Positions 1 to 8,452 of a stretch of DNA of 64,000 nt are shown one piece after another (the first letter of the stretch is position 1; every line of letters begins with the position of its first letter). The translations under genes and the position numbers were made by a program. This DNA comes from Halanaeroarchaeum sp. HSR-CO (lineage in GTDB: Archaea > Halobacteriota > Halobacteria > Halobacteriales > Halobacteriaceae), in assembly GCF_024972755.1 (NCBI RefSeq), contig NZ_CP087724.1:2542001-2606000 (forward strand). The letters are read 5' to 3'. Below the pieces are notes generated by a model. The model was not told the origin of the DNA, ran no database searches, and was given only the letters and a program-made list of their open reading frames with translations.

Positions 1-776
<776 letters not shown>

Positions 777-960
777 GTGCCGGGAATATTCCCGGCGGGC
801 CAGAGAAGGGAGTCTCTGGTTGGCGGGTGTGGTCGTCACGATGAAAATCGTGGCCGACCAGATTTCACCAAACCATCGAGGCTAACATCAGATACCATCT
901 GTACGGCGGACCGCAGGGGTGGAATCCTCATGTCCTTCGGGACCCGAACGTTGGGTTCGT

Positions 961-985
961 TGGGTGATAAACCCATCGAAGCCAG
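961..985 (-). promoter_or_regulatory. possible fifth (proximal) rRNA promoter
   Basis: The minus strand reads TTCGATGGGTTTATCACCC, a degenerate version of the motif found at 1041-1063, with a TTTATC box. It is the copy closest to the 16S gene. The match is weaker than in the other copies, so it could be a remnant. Confidence 0.5.
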
Positions 986-1040
986 GTCGGCTCCCATCGC
1001 CCCGGTCGACCCGGGGCGGTCACATTCAACCCGACGCCCC

Positions 1041-1063
1041 GTTATTACTTAAGGGCATCGAAC
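1041..1063 (-). promoter_or_regulatory. rRNA operon promoter
   Basis: The minus strand reads TTCGATGCCCTTAAGTAATA followed by AC, the classic haloarchaeal rRNA promoter box with a TTCGA upstream element and a TTAAGTA TATA-like core. Transcription would start about 25 bp downstream, near 1020, and run into 16S. Confidence 0.88.
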
Positions 1064-1172
1064 CCGAGCCGTCGAGGCCGGGGTCGACGCCAAACTGGGA
1101 CGTCGGATCGCATCACGGCGCGTCGGTCGTGCCGACCACCGCTCATCGAACGCATTCTATCCGAGGTCCCGG

Positions 1173-1196
1173 GTATTACTTAAGGGCATCGAACCC
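1173..1196 (-). promoter_or_regulatory. rRNA operon promoter
   Basis: The motif TTCGATGCCCTTAAGTAATA is nearly identical to the copy 130 bp further downstream. The identical core shared by the two copies shows duplication of a promoter unit. Confidence 0.88.
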
Positions 1197-1303
1197 GACC
1201 AGTCGTGGTCGGGAACGACGACCCGTGCCGGGGCGTCGAGCGAACATCAGTGGCGCCGGGTGACCCGGGCCACCTCATCGTGTGCAACCTATCGAAATGC
1301 AGG

Positions 1304-1326
1304 CCCACGGATAAGGGCGTCGAACC
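1304..1326 (-). promoter_or_regulatory. rRNA operon promoter, diverged copy
   Basis: The minus strand reads TTCGACGCCCTTATCC. It keeps the TTCGAYGCCCTTA block but has a changed 3' half of the core. Spacing to the next copy is about 130 bp, matching the tandem arrangement. Confidence 0.75.
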
Positions 1327-1454
1327 GGACCCCTCCTCGGGACGGCGTTACATGGCAGAAAGTGTGGCACGGGCGGAGGCCGATCGGTCATCCCACGCAC
1401 TGTGCGTCAGGTCTGATCGGGTGGTACCCGCGCCAGCGCGGACTACGGCGAGAC

Positions 1455-1484
1455 GGTACATAAGCCCATCACCGTCGCCCGAAC
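1455..1484 (-). promoter_or_regulatory. distal rRNA operon promoter
   Basis: The minus strand has a GTTCGGGCGACGG block followed by GGCTTATGTACC. The CTTATGTACC core resembles the Halobacterium-type rRNA promoter box. It lies only about 20 bp downstream of the MC1 stop codon, so MC1 transcripts could read into the rRNA leader. Confidence 0.7.
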
Positions 1485-1501
1485 TTCGCGAGGAACGTGT
1501 C

Positions 1502-1816
1502 TCAAACCTCTTCGATGTGCTCGATGCCCTTCTTGGAGACGTTCGCCTCCGTGATATCGCTGGGCATCCAGTCCGGTTTGTCGTCGGGAGCGGTCTCCTC
1601 CCACGCCCAGGCATCGTAGATGTGGACTTTATCCGTCCCTTTCTCCCGAAGTCGGATCTCGAGTCGAGGGGCGGATTCCTCCGAGGACCCAACTTCGGCC
1701 AGCCGGCGTGCGGCTTTGAGCGCTGCCTGGCGGGGAGTGTTTCCGGAGAACACGCTCGATTCGTTTCCGTTCGTCTCGCGAAGTGCAAAGTTCCGCTTAC
1801 CGTCCTCACGTACCAT
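1502..1816 (-). CDS. Non-histone chromosomal protein MC1
   Basis: This 104-aa protein matches the MC1 family: a small DNA-bending, nucleoid-associated monomer known from Methanosarcina and haloarchaea. Visible signatures are the NFALRETNGNE start, the VFSGNTPRQAALKAARRLA segment, the LEIRLREKGTDKVHIYDAW core and the WMPSDITEANVSKKGIEHIEEV C-terminus. These align along the whole length of known MC1 proteins. Its acidity is typical of a halophile. It sits directly upstream of the rRNA promoters in the same direction. The start is the ATG at 1816, preceded by a TATA-rich stretch at 1850-1863. Function is known from the family; the role here is inferred. Confidence 0.93.
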   Translation of the reverse strand: MVREDGKRNFALRETNGNESSVFSGNTPRQAALKAARRLAEVGSSEESAPRLEIRLREKGTDKVHIYDAWAWEETAPDDKPDWMPSDITEANVSKKGIEHIEEV

Positions 1817-1849
1817 GGTTTGAACCCATGCGAAGCCAACACAAGACGG

Positions 1850-1863
1850 GTGTATAAATATAC
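1850..1863 (-). promoter_or_regulatory. TATA box of the MC1 gene
   Basis: The minus strand reads GGTATATTTATACACC, 34-47 bp before the MC1 ATG, implying a leader of roughly 10-20 nt. A second AT-rich block (1880-1895) lies further upstream in the divergent spacer. Confidence 0.6.
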
Positions 1864-2027
1864 CGGCGACCTGACCAGAAAATATTTATGTAATGATCGT
1901 CCGATACCGGAATATCGCCCGATACCGCCGCCATTCGGCCCCGTGACGGCCGTCCCCGTCACGAAACCGACGAGCGCTTGCGGTATCGAGCGGACGCGGG
2001 ACTCGAAGACGGCGCCACTCGGAAGAA

Positions 2028-2038
2028 CTTAAGTATAC
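2028..2038 (+). promoter_or_regulatory. TATA box for the AbrB-like gene and pyrD
   Basis: CTTAAGTATAC lies about 32-42 bp upstream of the ATG at 2070. That suits archaeal initiation with a short leader. It is the only AT-rich core in the adjoining 60 bp. Confidence 0.55.
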
Positions 2039-2069
2039 GTCACGGCGAAGCCCCAAATAGGATACTGCG

Positions 2070-2267
2070 ATGGTCCGCAAAAAGAAGCTCAGCCCGAGTG
2101 GCGCGAAAGGGGAAGACGGTGCGTACCACAACGCGCACGTAAACCTCCACGAGGACGAACTCGCCGTTGCCGGATTGCAGATCGGCGACGAGGTGTTCGT
2201 CCGCGTCCGCGAAGACAAGATCATCATCCAGAAAGCCGACCCGGACGAGGTCGAACACGACTTCTAG
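2070..2267 (+). CDS. Small AbrB/SpoVT-like protein upstream of pyrD
   Basis: This 65-aa protein has a basic N-terminus (MVRKKKLSPSG) and a short beta-rich segment, DELAVAGLQIGDEVFVRVRE, then KIIIQKADPDE. The pattern of 'L...GLQIGDEVFVRV...KIIIQKA' is that of a SpoVT/AbrB swapped-hairpin DNA-binding domain. The gene ends 34 bp before pyrD and is probably co-transcribed with it. A regulatory role is inferred from the fold only; I know of no assigned function. Confidence 0.75.
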   Translation: MVRKKKLSPSGAKGEDGAYHNAHVNLHEDELAVAGLQIGDEVFVRVREDKIIIQKADPDEVEHDF

Positions 2268-2301
2268 GCACTTATACGCACGCAGCGAGCGATTGTAGAC
2301 G

Positions 2302-3354
2302 ATGTACGGAGCCGTGAAGCCGCTCTTGTTCCGTCTGCCACCGGAGACAGCCCACGACGTCGTCGTGCACTTACTGGAGGCGAGCCAACGCGTTGGGGTG
2401 TTGGGCGCCATGGGTCGTCACTTCGTCGTGGAGGATCCCCGACTCCAGACCGAGGTCTTCGACGTTTCGTTTCCCAATCCCGTCGGCGTCGCCGCGGGCT
2501 TCGACAAGAACGCCCGCGTGCCGCGCGCACTCGCGGCCCTCGGGTTCGGCCACGTCGAGGTCGGCGGGGTGACGGCGGAGGCCCAGCCGGGCAACCCCCG
2601 GCCGCGGCTCTTCCGACTCCCCGAGGACCAGGCCCTCGTCAACCGGATGGGGTTCAACAACCAGGGCGCCGACGCCATCGGCCAGCGTCTCGCGTCCGCG
2701 AAGACTCCCGAGATTCCCGTGGGCGTGAACCTCGGGAAGTCGAAATCCACGCCCCTCGAGGAGGCCGCAGACGATTACCTGTACACGTACGAGCGCGTGG
2801 GCGACCACGCCGACTTCGTGGTGGTCAACGTCTCCAGTCCCAACACCCCGGGGCTGCGAGACCTCCAGGACCGTGGCCCGCTGGAGACGATTCTAGGAAC
2901 GCTCGTCGACGCGGGCGCGTCACCGCTACTCGTCAAGGTGTCGCCGGACCTCCACCGCGACGCCATCGCAGACGTCGTGGCGCTCGCGGATGACCTCGAC
3001 CTGGACGGTATCGTCGCCACCAACACCACGACCACGCGCGACGATGGACTCCAGAACCCGAACCGGGCCCAGGAGGGCGGTCTCTCTGGAAAGCCACTCG
3101 AGGACCGTGCGACCGAACTGGTCCGGTTCGTCGCCGAACGAACCGACCGCCCGGTCGTCGGCGTGGGCGGTATCTTCACCGCCGAGGATGCCTACGAGAA
3201 GATCCGCGCGGGCGCATCGCTCGTCCAGCTCTACACGGGGCTCATCTACGAGGGGCCGACCATCGCCCGTGACATCAATCGCGGGCTCCTCGAGCGCCTG
3301 GAACGCGACGGCTTCGAATCGATCGAGGACGCCGTCGGCGCGGATCTCGAGTGA
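2302..3354 (+). CDS. pyrD: Dihydroorotate dehydrogenase (quinone), class 2
   Basis: This 350-aa enzyme oxidises dihydroorotate to orotate in pyrimidine synthesis and passes electrons to membrane quinone. Class 2 features are visible: an N-terminal extension (YGAVKPLLFRLPPETAHDVV) that forms the quinone/membrane-contact helices, FMN-site motifs AAGFDKNA, NRMGFNN and VGVNLGKSK, and the serine-type catalytic loop NVSSPNTPGLRDLQ. Later FMN phosphate-binding motifs are VGVGGIFTAEDAYEKIRAGA and QLYTGLIYEGP. Length is normal for class 2. It converges on pheT, with 24 bp between stop codons. Confidence 0.97.
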   Translation: MYGAVKPLLFRLPPETAHDVVVHLLEASQRVGVLGAMGRHFVVEDPRLQTEVFDVSFPNPVGVAAGFDKNARVPRALAALGFGHVEVGGVTAEAQPGNPRPRLFRLPEDQALVNRMGFNNQGADAIGQRLASAKTPEIPVGVNLGKSKSTPLEEAADDYLYTYERVGDHADFVVVNVSSPNTPGLRDLQDRGPLETILGTLVDAGASPLLVKVSPDLHRDAIADVVALADDLDLDGIVATNTTTTRDDGLQNPNRAQEGGLSGKPLEDRATELVRFVAERTDRPVVGVGGIFTAEDAYEKIRAGASLVQLYTGLIYEGPTIARDINRGLLERLERDGFESIEDAVGADLE

Positions 3355-3378
3355 AAGACCGGGCAGACTGGCCGACTG

Positions 3379-5169
3379 TCAGCGGAGACCGTCCAGTTCG
3401 AACTCGAAGCCAGCCACCGGTACCTCGAGGTCGTGTTCGACCAGGACACCGGGATGAATCTCGCCGACGACACCCACTGTGTCGCCAGCGAAGACGACCG
3501 ACGCGGTCCGACCGTCGATGAAGGAGGGGTGGTCGGTCGGCGGCGTCTCGAGGTCGACGCCGAAGTTGCGAGCGAGCGACTGGAGACGCCCCTTCGCATC
3601 CTCGAAGGAGGCGTCGGTGCGGGCGAGTACGCCGGCGACAGTTCGCCGTTCGGCGACGTTCGTCAGTTCGTCCTCGTCGACGTGGGCGGCGAAGCCGATC
3701 TCGGCGAGGTCCTGTGGGTACTCGCGGTGCGTGTTGTTCTCGAGGACCATCAGCAGCGAGGGGAGCGCCCACGTCCTTACGATGGTGAAGTCCTCGCTGT
3801 AAGCCTCCACGATGGTCGCCGGTTCGCCCGCCCCCATCACGCCCGCGTCGGGGTCCAGGCCCATTCGCTCGAAGTTCTCCGCCTCGCTGGTGAGGTTGAA
3901 ATTCAGCATGTCCTCGAAGCCGAGGCCGACGAGGACGTTGCGGACCGCCTCCTCGTGACGGGAGGCCTCGGTCCGGGCACCGACCGTGCTGACGTCGGGG
4001 TATCGCGGCGTGAGGTTGTTGAACCCGTACGTTCGGCCCACGTCGTCGACGAGGTCGACCGGATGCAACACGTCGACCCTGTAGGGTGGGATGGCGACCT
4101 CGTAGGCGAGTTCGTCGTCACCGACGACCACCGGATCGGCGTCGAGACCCGAGCGCTCGAAGAGGTCGATGGCATCGTCCTCGTCGAGGTCGATGCCGAG
4201 TGTCCGCTCGATTCGACGGTGAGAGAGCTCCTTCTCGTCGACCGCGAGGTCCGGTCGGACGACGGTCCCGTCCGGGTAGGCGACCTCGACCTCCTCGACG
4301 CGACCGCCGCGGGCGTCGAGGGCGTAGCAGACCACGTTCAACATCTTGTCGATGGTCCACTGGTCGGTCCCGGTCATCTCGACGAAGAGGTCCCGCGACT
4401 CGGTCGAGACCTCGGTGCGGCGGCCGTTGATGACGGGCGGGAAACTGAACAGCCCGATGTCGTCGTAGATGGCGGGATAGCGGTCGTACTCGCTGACCAG
4501 GTCGGCGTACTTCTCCCCCACCGGATGCTCTTCGAGGACCGCCGCGGGCGTGAGCTCTCGGTCCGAGTCCAGTGGGACGAAGGTGTCCTCGTCCGGTTCG
4601 ACACCGACGTAGCGGATCGTGTTCTCGCCGTCGACGCCGCTCTCCCTTTCGTCCGCGCGTAGCGCGGTCCCGTCGCTCACGGCTTCGCCGCTCTCCCTCT
4701 CGTCCGCGCGTAGCGCGGACCCGCCCTTCAGCATCGTCAGGTCGTGGATGCCGATGGCGCCCTTCGCCCGCTTGCGCCCCATCGTCGCGTGGAGTTTCTC
4801 CTGCAACTGGATGATAGCCTCCAGGTCCTCGTCGTTCATGTCGAGTCCGCGGATGACAGCCCCGGTCACGTAGGGGCGCTCGTCTGGAACGCTCTCGTCG
4901 ACCTCGATGGTCCAGTCGGGGTCGTTCGTCTTCGGAACGTAGACGCCACGAGCATCGCCGTACTGATAGCGCAGCGAGCGCGCGATACCGGCGATGCTCA
5001 GGCGGTCGAGGCGGTCGGCTTCGAACTCCAGCTGGAACTCGCCGTCCTCGGTCTCCTCCTCGTACTCGATGCCGAGCCCGAAGAGGTCGTCTTTGAGTTC
5101 GTCGTCCGATTTCTCGTCGTGGCCGGTCATCCGTCGGAGGTCGTCGGGATCGACGTCGACGACGGGCAT
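3379..5169 (-). CDS. pheT: Phenylalanyl-tRNA synthetase beta subunit
   Basis: This 596-aa subunit forms the alpha2-beta2 PheRS with PheS and carries the editing (B3/B4) and B5 domains. The archaeal type is recognised by MPVVDVDPDDLRRMTG at the N-terminus and by the DVLHPVDLVDDVGRTYGFNNL core. The ATG follows the pheS stop codon without a gap, so the two are translationally coupled. An oddity lies around residues 150-180, between LTMLKGG and IRYVGVEPDE: an extra segment contains two copies of ALRADERESG, coded by a palindrome-bearing 37-bp repeat (see repeat at 4636-4723). The insertion is in frame and the rest of the protein is intact, so it is probably tolerated in a loop. Confidence 0.96.
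   Translation of the reverse strand: MPVVDVDPDDLRRMTGHDEKSDDELKDDLFGLGIEYEEETEDGEFQLEFEADRLDRLSIAGIARSLRYQYGDARGVYVPKTNDPDWTIEVDESVPDERPYVTGAVIRGLDMNDEDLEAIIQLQEKLHATMGRKRAKGAIGIHDLTMLKGGSALRADERESGEAVSDGTALRADERESGVDGENTIRYVGVEPDEDTFVPLDSDRELTPAAVLEEHPVGEKYADLVSEYDRYPAIYDDIGLFSFPPVINGRRTEVSTESRDLFVEMTGTDQWTIDKMLNVVCYALDARGGRVEEVEVAYPDGTVVRPDLAVDEKELSHRRIERTLGIDLDEDDAIDLFERSGLDADPVVVGDDELAYEVAIPPYRVDVLHPVDLVDDVGRTYGFNNLTPRYPDVSTVGARTEASRHEEAVRNVLVGLGFEDMLNFNLTSEAENFERMGLDPDAGVMGAGEPATIVEAYSEDFTIVRTWALPSLLMVLENNTHREYPQDLAEIGFAAHVDEDELTNVAERRTVAGVLARTDASFEDAKGRLQSLARNFGVDLETPPTDHPSFIDGRTASVVFAGDTVGVVGEIHPGVLVEHDLEVPVAGFEFELDGLR
4636..4723 (-). repeat. Two 37-bp palindrome-containing repeats inserted in frame in pheT
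   Basis: Copies at 4636-4672 and 4687-4723 differ at two positions and are 51 bp (17 codons) apart. Each holds the inverted repeat TCCGCGC-gta-GCGCGG. In the pheT frame each codes for ALRADERESG. The block looks like a REP-type element that entered the gene and duplicated while keeping the frame. Confidence 0.85.
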
Positions 5170-6678
5170 CTAGTACTCCACCTCCACGGACCGCAGGAAC
5201 TCGAGGTCGGCCAGCGTGCCATGCACGTCGCGGATGTCTTCGAAGCCAGTGATCAACATGAGAAGTCGCTCCAGTGCCAGCCCCCAGGCCATGACGTCGG
5301 CGTCGACACCCAGCGGATCGAGCATCTCGGGCCGGAAGATCCCCGAGTTCCCGATCTCGATGAGTTCGTTCGTCTCCGGGTGGCGCCCGAACAGTTCGAA
5401 ACTCGGCTCGGTGTAGGGGTTGTACGTCGGTTTGAATCGCAGGTCGGTGATCCCGAACTGTCCGTAGAACTCGGTGAACGTCCCCATGAGGTCGCGGACG
5501 GTCAGATCCTCGGCCATCACCCAGCCCTCGATCTGGAAGAACTCGAGGAGGTGGGTCGCGTCGAGGGTGTCGTTACGGTAGGCCTTCTCGACGCTGAAGA
5601 ACCGCTGTGGTGGCTCCAGTTCGCCGACCTGCTCGCCGGAGAGGTATCGCGCGGAGAGCGAGGTCGTGTGCCCGCGCAGGGCGAGTTCCTTCGCGAACTC
5701 TACGTCCCACGGGGAGTGGTAGCCGTCGCTGTCGGGGCCGACGCCCTCGCGGTGGGCGGATTCGACCCGCTCGACCAGGTCCGCGGGGAGTTCGTCGATC
5801 TTCGCGGGGCGCTCCAGTGCGAACCGGTCCCAGTGGGTGCGCGCCGGGTGGTCCTGGGGCATGAACAGGCAGTCGTTGATCCAGAAGTCCGCGTCGACGT
5901 GGGGGCCCTCCATCTCCTGAAAGCCCATCCCGACGAGGACCTCCTTCACGCGTTCGGCGGCCTGTCGGAGGACGTGGACCTTCCCGGGGTTCGGGGAAGC
6001 GGCGTCGGCAGCGACGTTGTACTCGGCGAATTCGGCGTCGCGCCACTCGCCGGAAGTGAGCATCTCGGGGGTCAGGCGGTCGACCGCCTCCCGCACCGTT
6101 ACGCCCGCCATCAGTTCAGTCACGCCGGCGTCGGTGAGTTGGACGGAACGAATCGTCCGCTCGTCGAGGGCGACGAGGTCGCGCCGGACCAACTGGTCGA
6201 GGACTCCCTCGTCGACGTCATCGTCGCCGTCGGCGAGCGCCTGGAGGGCCGCCCGCTCCTCGTCGGCGGCGGGGTCGGCGTCCGGGTTCGCGGACAACGA
6301 GCCCGAGTCGATGTCGCCGTACCCCTTCCGGGCGAAGTTCGAGAGCGCGATATCGACGAGCGGGCCGTCGAGATCCGACGCTCCGATGACCTCGCCCATG
6401 GAGACCGGCGACTCGTCGGCGTCGAGGGAGCGGGCGGCCTCGTAGAGGCGGACCTCTGGGAGCCCATCCTCGACGTAGGTTTCACCCTCGTCGGTCAGCG
6501 AGGCGGTCACGTCGGTCGTCTCACTTAGCTCGGCCAGCCCGTCCGCCTCCAGGGCGAACGCGGCCCCGGTGACGGTCTCGGGTTTCTCGTCTAGCTGTTC
6601 GGCCAGTTCGTCGACGGTCGTCCACTCGTCGGCGCTCAGTGACTCGAGCACCGCGAGTTGCTGTCGTGGAAGCTTCAT
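5170..6678 (-). CDS. pheS: Phenylalanyl-tRNA synthetase alpha subunit
   Basis: This 502-aa catalytic subunit attaches phenylalanine to tRNA-Phe. The N-terminal third (MKLPRQQLAVLESLSADEWT onwards) is the winged-helix array typical of archaeal/eukaryotic PheS. The class II core follows, with the motif 2 region FFSVEKAYRNDTLDATHLLE, and NSGIFRPEMLDPLG and WGLALERLLML as motif 3. The ATG at 6678 was chosen because MKLPRQQ begins the family-like N-terminus; the frame stays open further upstream, but in sequence that lies over trpS and its spacer. The 224-bp spacer to trpS may hold a promoter around 6717-6728 (minus strand GATAACTACGG). Confidence 0.96.
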   Translation of the reverse strand: MKLPRQQLAVLESLSADEWTTVDELAEQLDEKPETVTGAAFALEADGLAELSETTDVTASLTDEGETYVEDGLPEVRLYEAARSLDADESPVSMGEVIGASDLDGPLVDIALSNFARKGYGDIDSGSLSANPDADPAADEERAALQALADGDDDVDEGVLDQLVRRDLVALDERTIRSVQLTDAGVTELMAGVTVREAVDRLTPEMLTSGEWRDAEFAEYNVAADAASPNPGKVHVLRQAAERVKEVLVGMGFQEMEGPHVDADFWINDCLFMPQDHPARTHWDRFALERPAKIDELPADLVERVESAHREGVGPDSDGYHSPWDVEFAKELALRGHTTSLSARYLSGEQVGELEPPQRFFSVEKAYRNDTLDATHLLEFFQIEGWVMAEDLTVRDLMGTFTEFYGQFGITDLRFKPTYNPYTEPSFELFGRHPETNELIEIGNSGIFRPEMLDPLGVDADVMAWGLALERLLMLITGFEDIRDVHGTLADLEFLRSVEVEY

Positions 6679-6902
6679 TCGTTGGGTCGGTCGTTGTCGC
6701 GTGCAAGCATCTGTACCGTAGTTATCGCTTCTGTCTCCCGAGGGCGGTTTCGACCGGGCGACGGGCCCGGGCTCCACCGACCCGTCAGGCGAAAAAGACG
6801 CCGAACCCCGCGACACCCGGTAGTCGGGACTCGATGCGGTCGATTCGGTGGGGATCGGCAACCATGTGCGACGGGATGGCACAAACCGGTAAAAGCGTTT
6901 TC

Positions 6903-8447
6903 CTACGGTCGCTGGCGGTCGAGGTCGATGTCGAGGTCCTCGAGCACCTCGCGCATCTCCTCGCGGCGCGCCTGGTGGTCCTCGAGGAAGTCGGCCATCG
7001 ACTCGGCGGCCTCCGTCTTGCACCCACCGCAGAGACGCTCCCCGCCGGCGCATTCGTCGTAGACGGTCTGGGCGTACTCGTCGTCGTCCCCGGCGAGGAG
7101 GTAGGCGTACAGTTCGTAGACCGGGCACTGGTCCGGGCGGCCGCCGAGTTCGCGTTGTTCCTCGGCCGTCTCCCGGCCGCCGGTGGTCGCCGAGCGGACC
7201 TTGTCGTAGCCGTCCTCCGGGTCGTCGAGGAGACTGATGTGACTCGCCGGGACCGACGAGGACATTTTCCCGCCGGTGAGGCCGGTCATGAAGCGGTGGT
7301 AGATGGAAGAGGGCGGGATGAATCCGAAGTCGCCGTGCGCGACCTCGACCTCGCGGGCCAGTTCCTCCGCCGACGCCCGGTCTATCTCGAAGGCGTCGAT
7401 GTGCTCGTCGAAGACCCGCTTCTCGCCGTCGATGGCCTCGATGAGCGCAGCGAAGGCCTCCTCGGAGGCGTTCCGGTCGAGAAAGCGGACGCGGGGACGG
7501 ACCGGTTCCTTGCCGGCGGCCTCGAGTTTCCGGATGGCGTCGGCGCGGGTCTCGCTCGGTTCCACCTCCCGTTCGAGCCAGTTCGCGGCCTCCACACACC
7601 GGACGAGGTCGTCCTCGCCGCCGGCCTCGTCGCTCAGTGCGGCGTGGGCGGCCGCGATGAGTTCGCGCTCCGCGTCGTCGGCCTCGAAGCTCGCGTACGC
7701 GCGAGTGACCCCGAAGGCTCGCATCCGCGCGGCGAGGTCGCGGGTGAGCCTGATGTGCGGGTCCTGGTCGGGCCCGACCGGGATGACCGTCGGTTTGGGC
7801 TCGTCGAGTTGCGGGTAGAGGATGTCCGCAGCCTGGGTGACGACGCTCTGCATGTGCGAGACGTCGGTCTCGCCGGAGAAGCCGTAGATGGCCTCGAACT
7901 CCGAGAAGTTCGCCTCGATGCCGAGTTCGAACGCGAGGTCCTGGAGCCGACGGTTGGTCGACTGGCGGTAGAGCGTGCCCGCCTCGGGGTCGAACCCGAA
8001 CGCCAGCAGCGAGAGGAGGTAGTCCCGCGCGTGCTCGTCGATCTCGTCCCAGTCGAGTCCGCGGGCGGAGTGGGCCTCGAGGTCGGCGATGAGCGCGTAG
8101 GTGTCCCCGCCCTGTTGTTGGTGCCAGATCAGCTCGTCGAAGACGAGTTTGTGGCCGATGTGTGGCTCGCCGGTCGGCATGAACCCGGAGAGCGCGGCGA
8201 AGGGCTCGTCGTTCCGCATGGCGTCGACGACCCGCCGGTAGTCGCGATGCCCGAAGATGATCGCCCGGCGCATCAGGTAGTGGGGGTGGGCCACGTCGGG
8301 CAGGACCTCGTCGAACTCCTCGATGCCGAATTGCTCGAAGAGCGAGCGGTAATCCTCGATGGTCGAGGAACCCCACGGGTCGATGGCGAGGTCGTCCGCG
8401 CCAGCGGTGGGGGCGCCGTCGTCTGGGGTGTCTGTGTCCTCGGTCAT
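6903..8447 (-). CDS. trpS: Tryptophanyl-tRNA synthetase
   Basis: This 514-aa class I synthetase is of the archaeal/eukaryotic TrpRS type. Visible motifs are the HIGH signature as TGEPHIGHK, the KMSKS loop as GGKMSSSVPAS, VGPDQDPHIRLTRD for the tryptophan/tRNA region and the GFIPPSSIYHRFMTGL lead-in. A C-terminal CAGGERLCGGC segment could bind a metal. The start at 8447 (MTEDTDTPDDG) sits 5 bp after the endA stop and gives an acidic leader usual for haloarchaea, so the two genes are likely co-transcribed. Confidence 0.96.
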   Translation of the reverse strand: MTEDTDTPDDGAPTAGADDLAIDPWGSSTIEDYRSLFEQFGIEEFDEVLPDVAHPHYLMRRAIIFGHRDYRRVVDAMRNDEPFAALSGFMPTGEPHIGHKLVFDELIWHQQQGGDTYALIADLEAHSARGLDWDEIDEHARDYLLSLLAFGFDPEAGTLYRQSTNRRLQDLAFELGIEANFSEFEAIYGFSGETDVSHMQSVVTQAADILYPQLDEPKPTVIPVGPDQDPHIRLTRDLAARMRAFGVTRAYASFEADDAERELIAAAHAALSDEAGGEDDLVRCVEAANWLEREVEPSETRADAIRKLEAAGKEPVRPRVRFLDRNASEEAFAALIEAIDGEKRVFDEHIDAFEIDRASAEELAREVEVAHGDFGFIPPSSIYHRFMTGLTGGKMSSSVPASHISLLDDPEDGYDKVRSATTGGRETAEEQRELGGRPDQCPVYELYAYLLAGDDDEYAQTVYDECAGGERLCGGCKTEAAESMADFLEDHQARREEMREVLEDLDIDLDRQRP

Positions 8448-8452
8448 GGTGG

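Larger units (their letters stand above)
777..1501 (-). other. rRNA operon leader and tandem promoter region
   Basis: This 725-bp stretch between MC1 and the 16S gene holds no protein gene that I can support. It contains at least four, probably five, promoter-like motifs on the minus strand at intervals of about 80-150 bp, listed separately. The part next to the 16S 5' end (about 777-900) is rich in short inverted repeats. It would form the 5' half of the pre-16S processing stem, but the 3' half is outside the window, so the bulge-helix-bulge site cannot be confirmed. Confidence 0.85.

Noticed and set aside
1205-2032. A 275-codon open frame on the plus strand across the rRNA leader and MC1
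   Set aside because: It is antisense to the well-matched MC1 gene and crosses the rRNA promoters. Long antisense frames are common at this GC content.
3433-4662. A 409-codon plus-strand frame inside pheT
   Set aside because: It mirrors pheT codons on the other strand and shows no family motifs.
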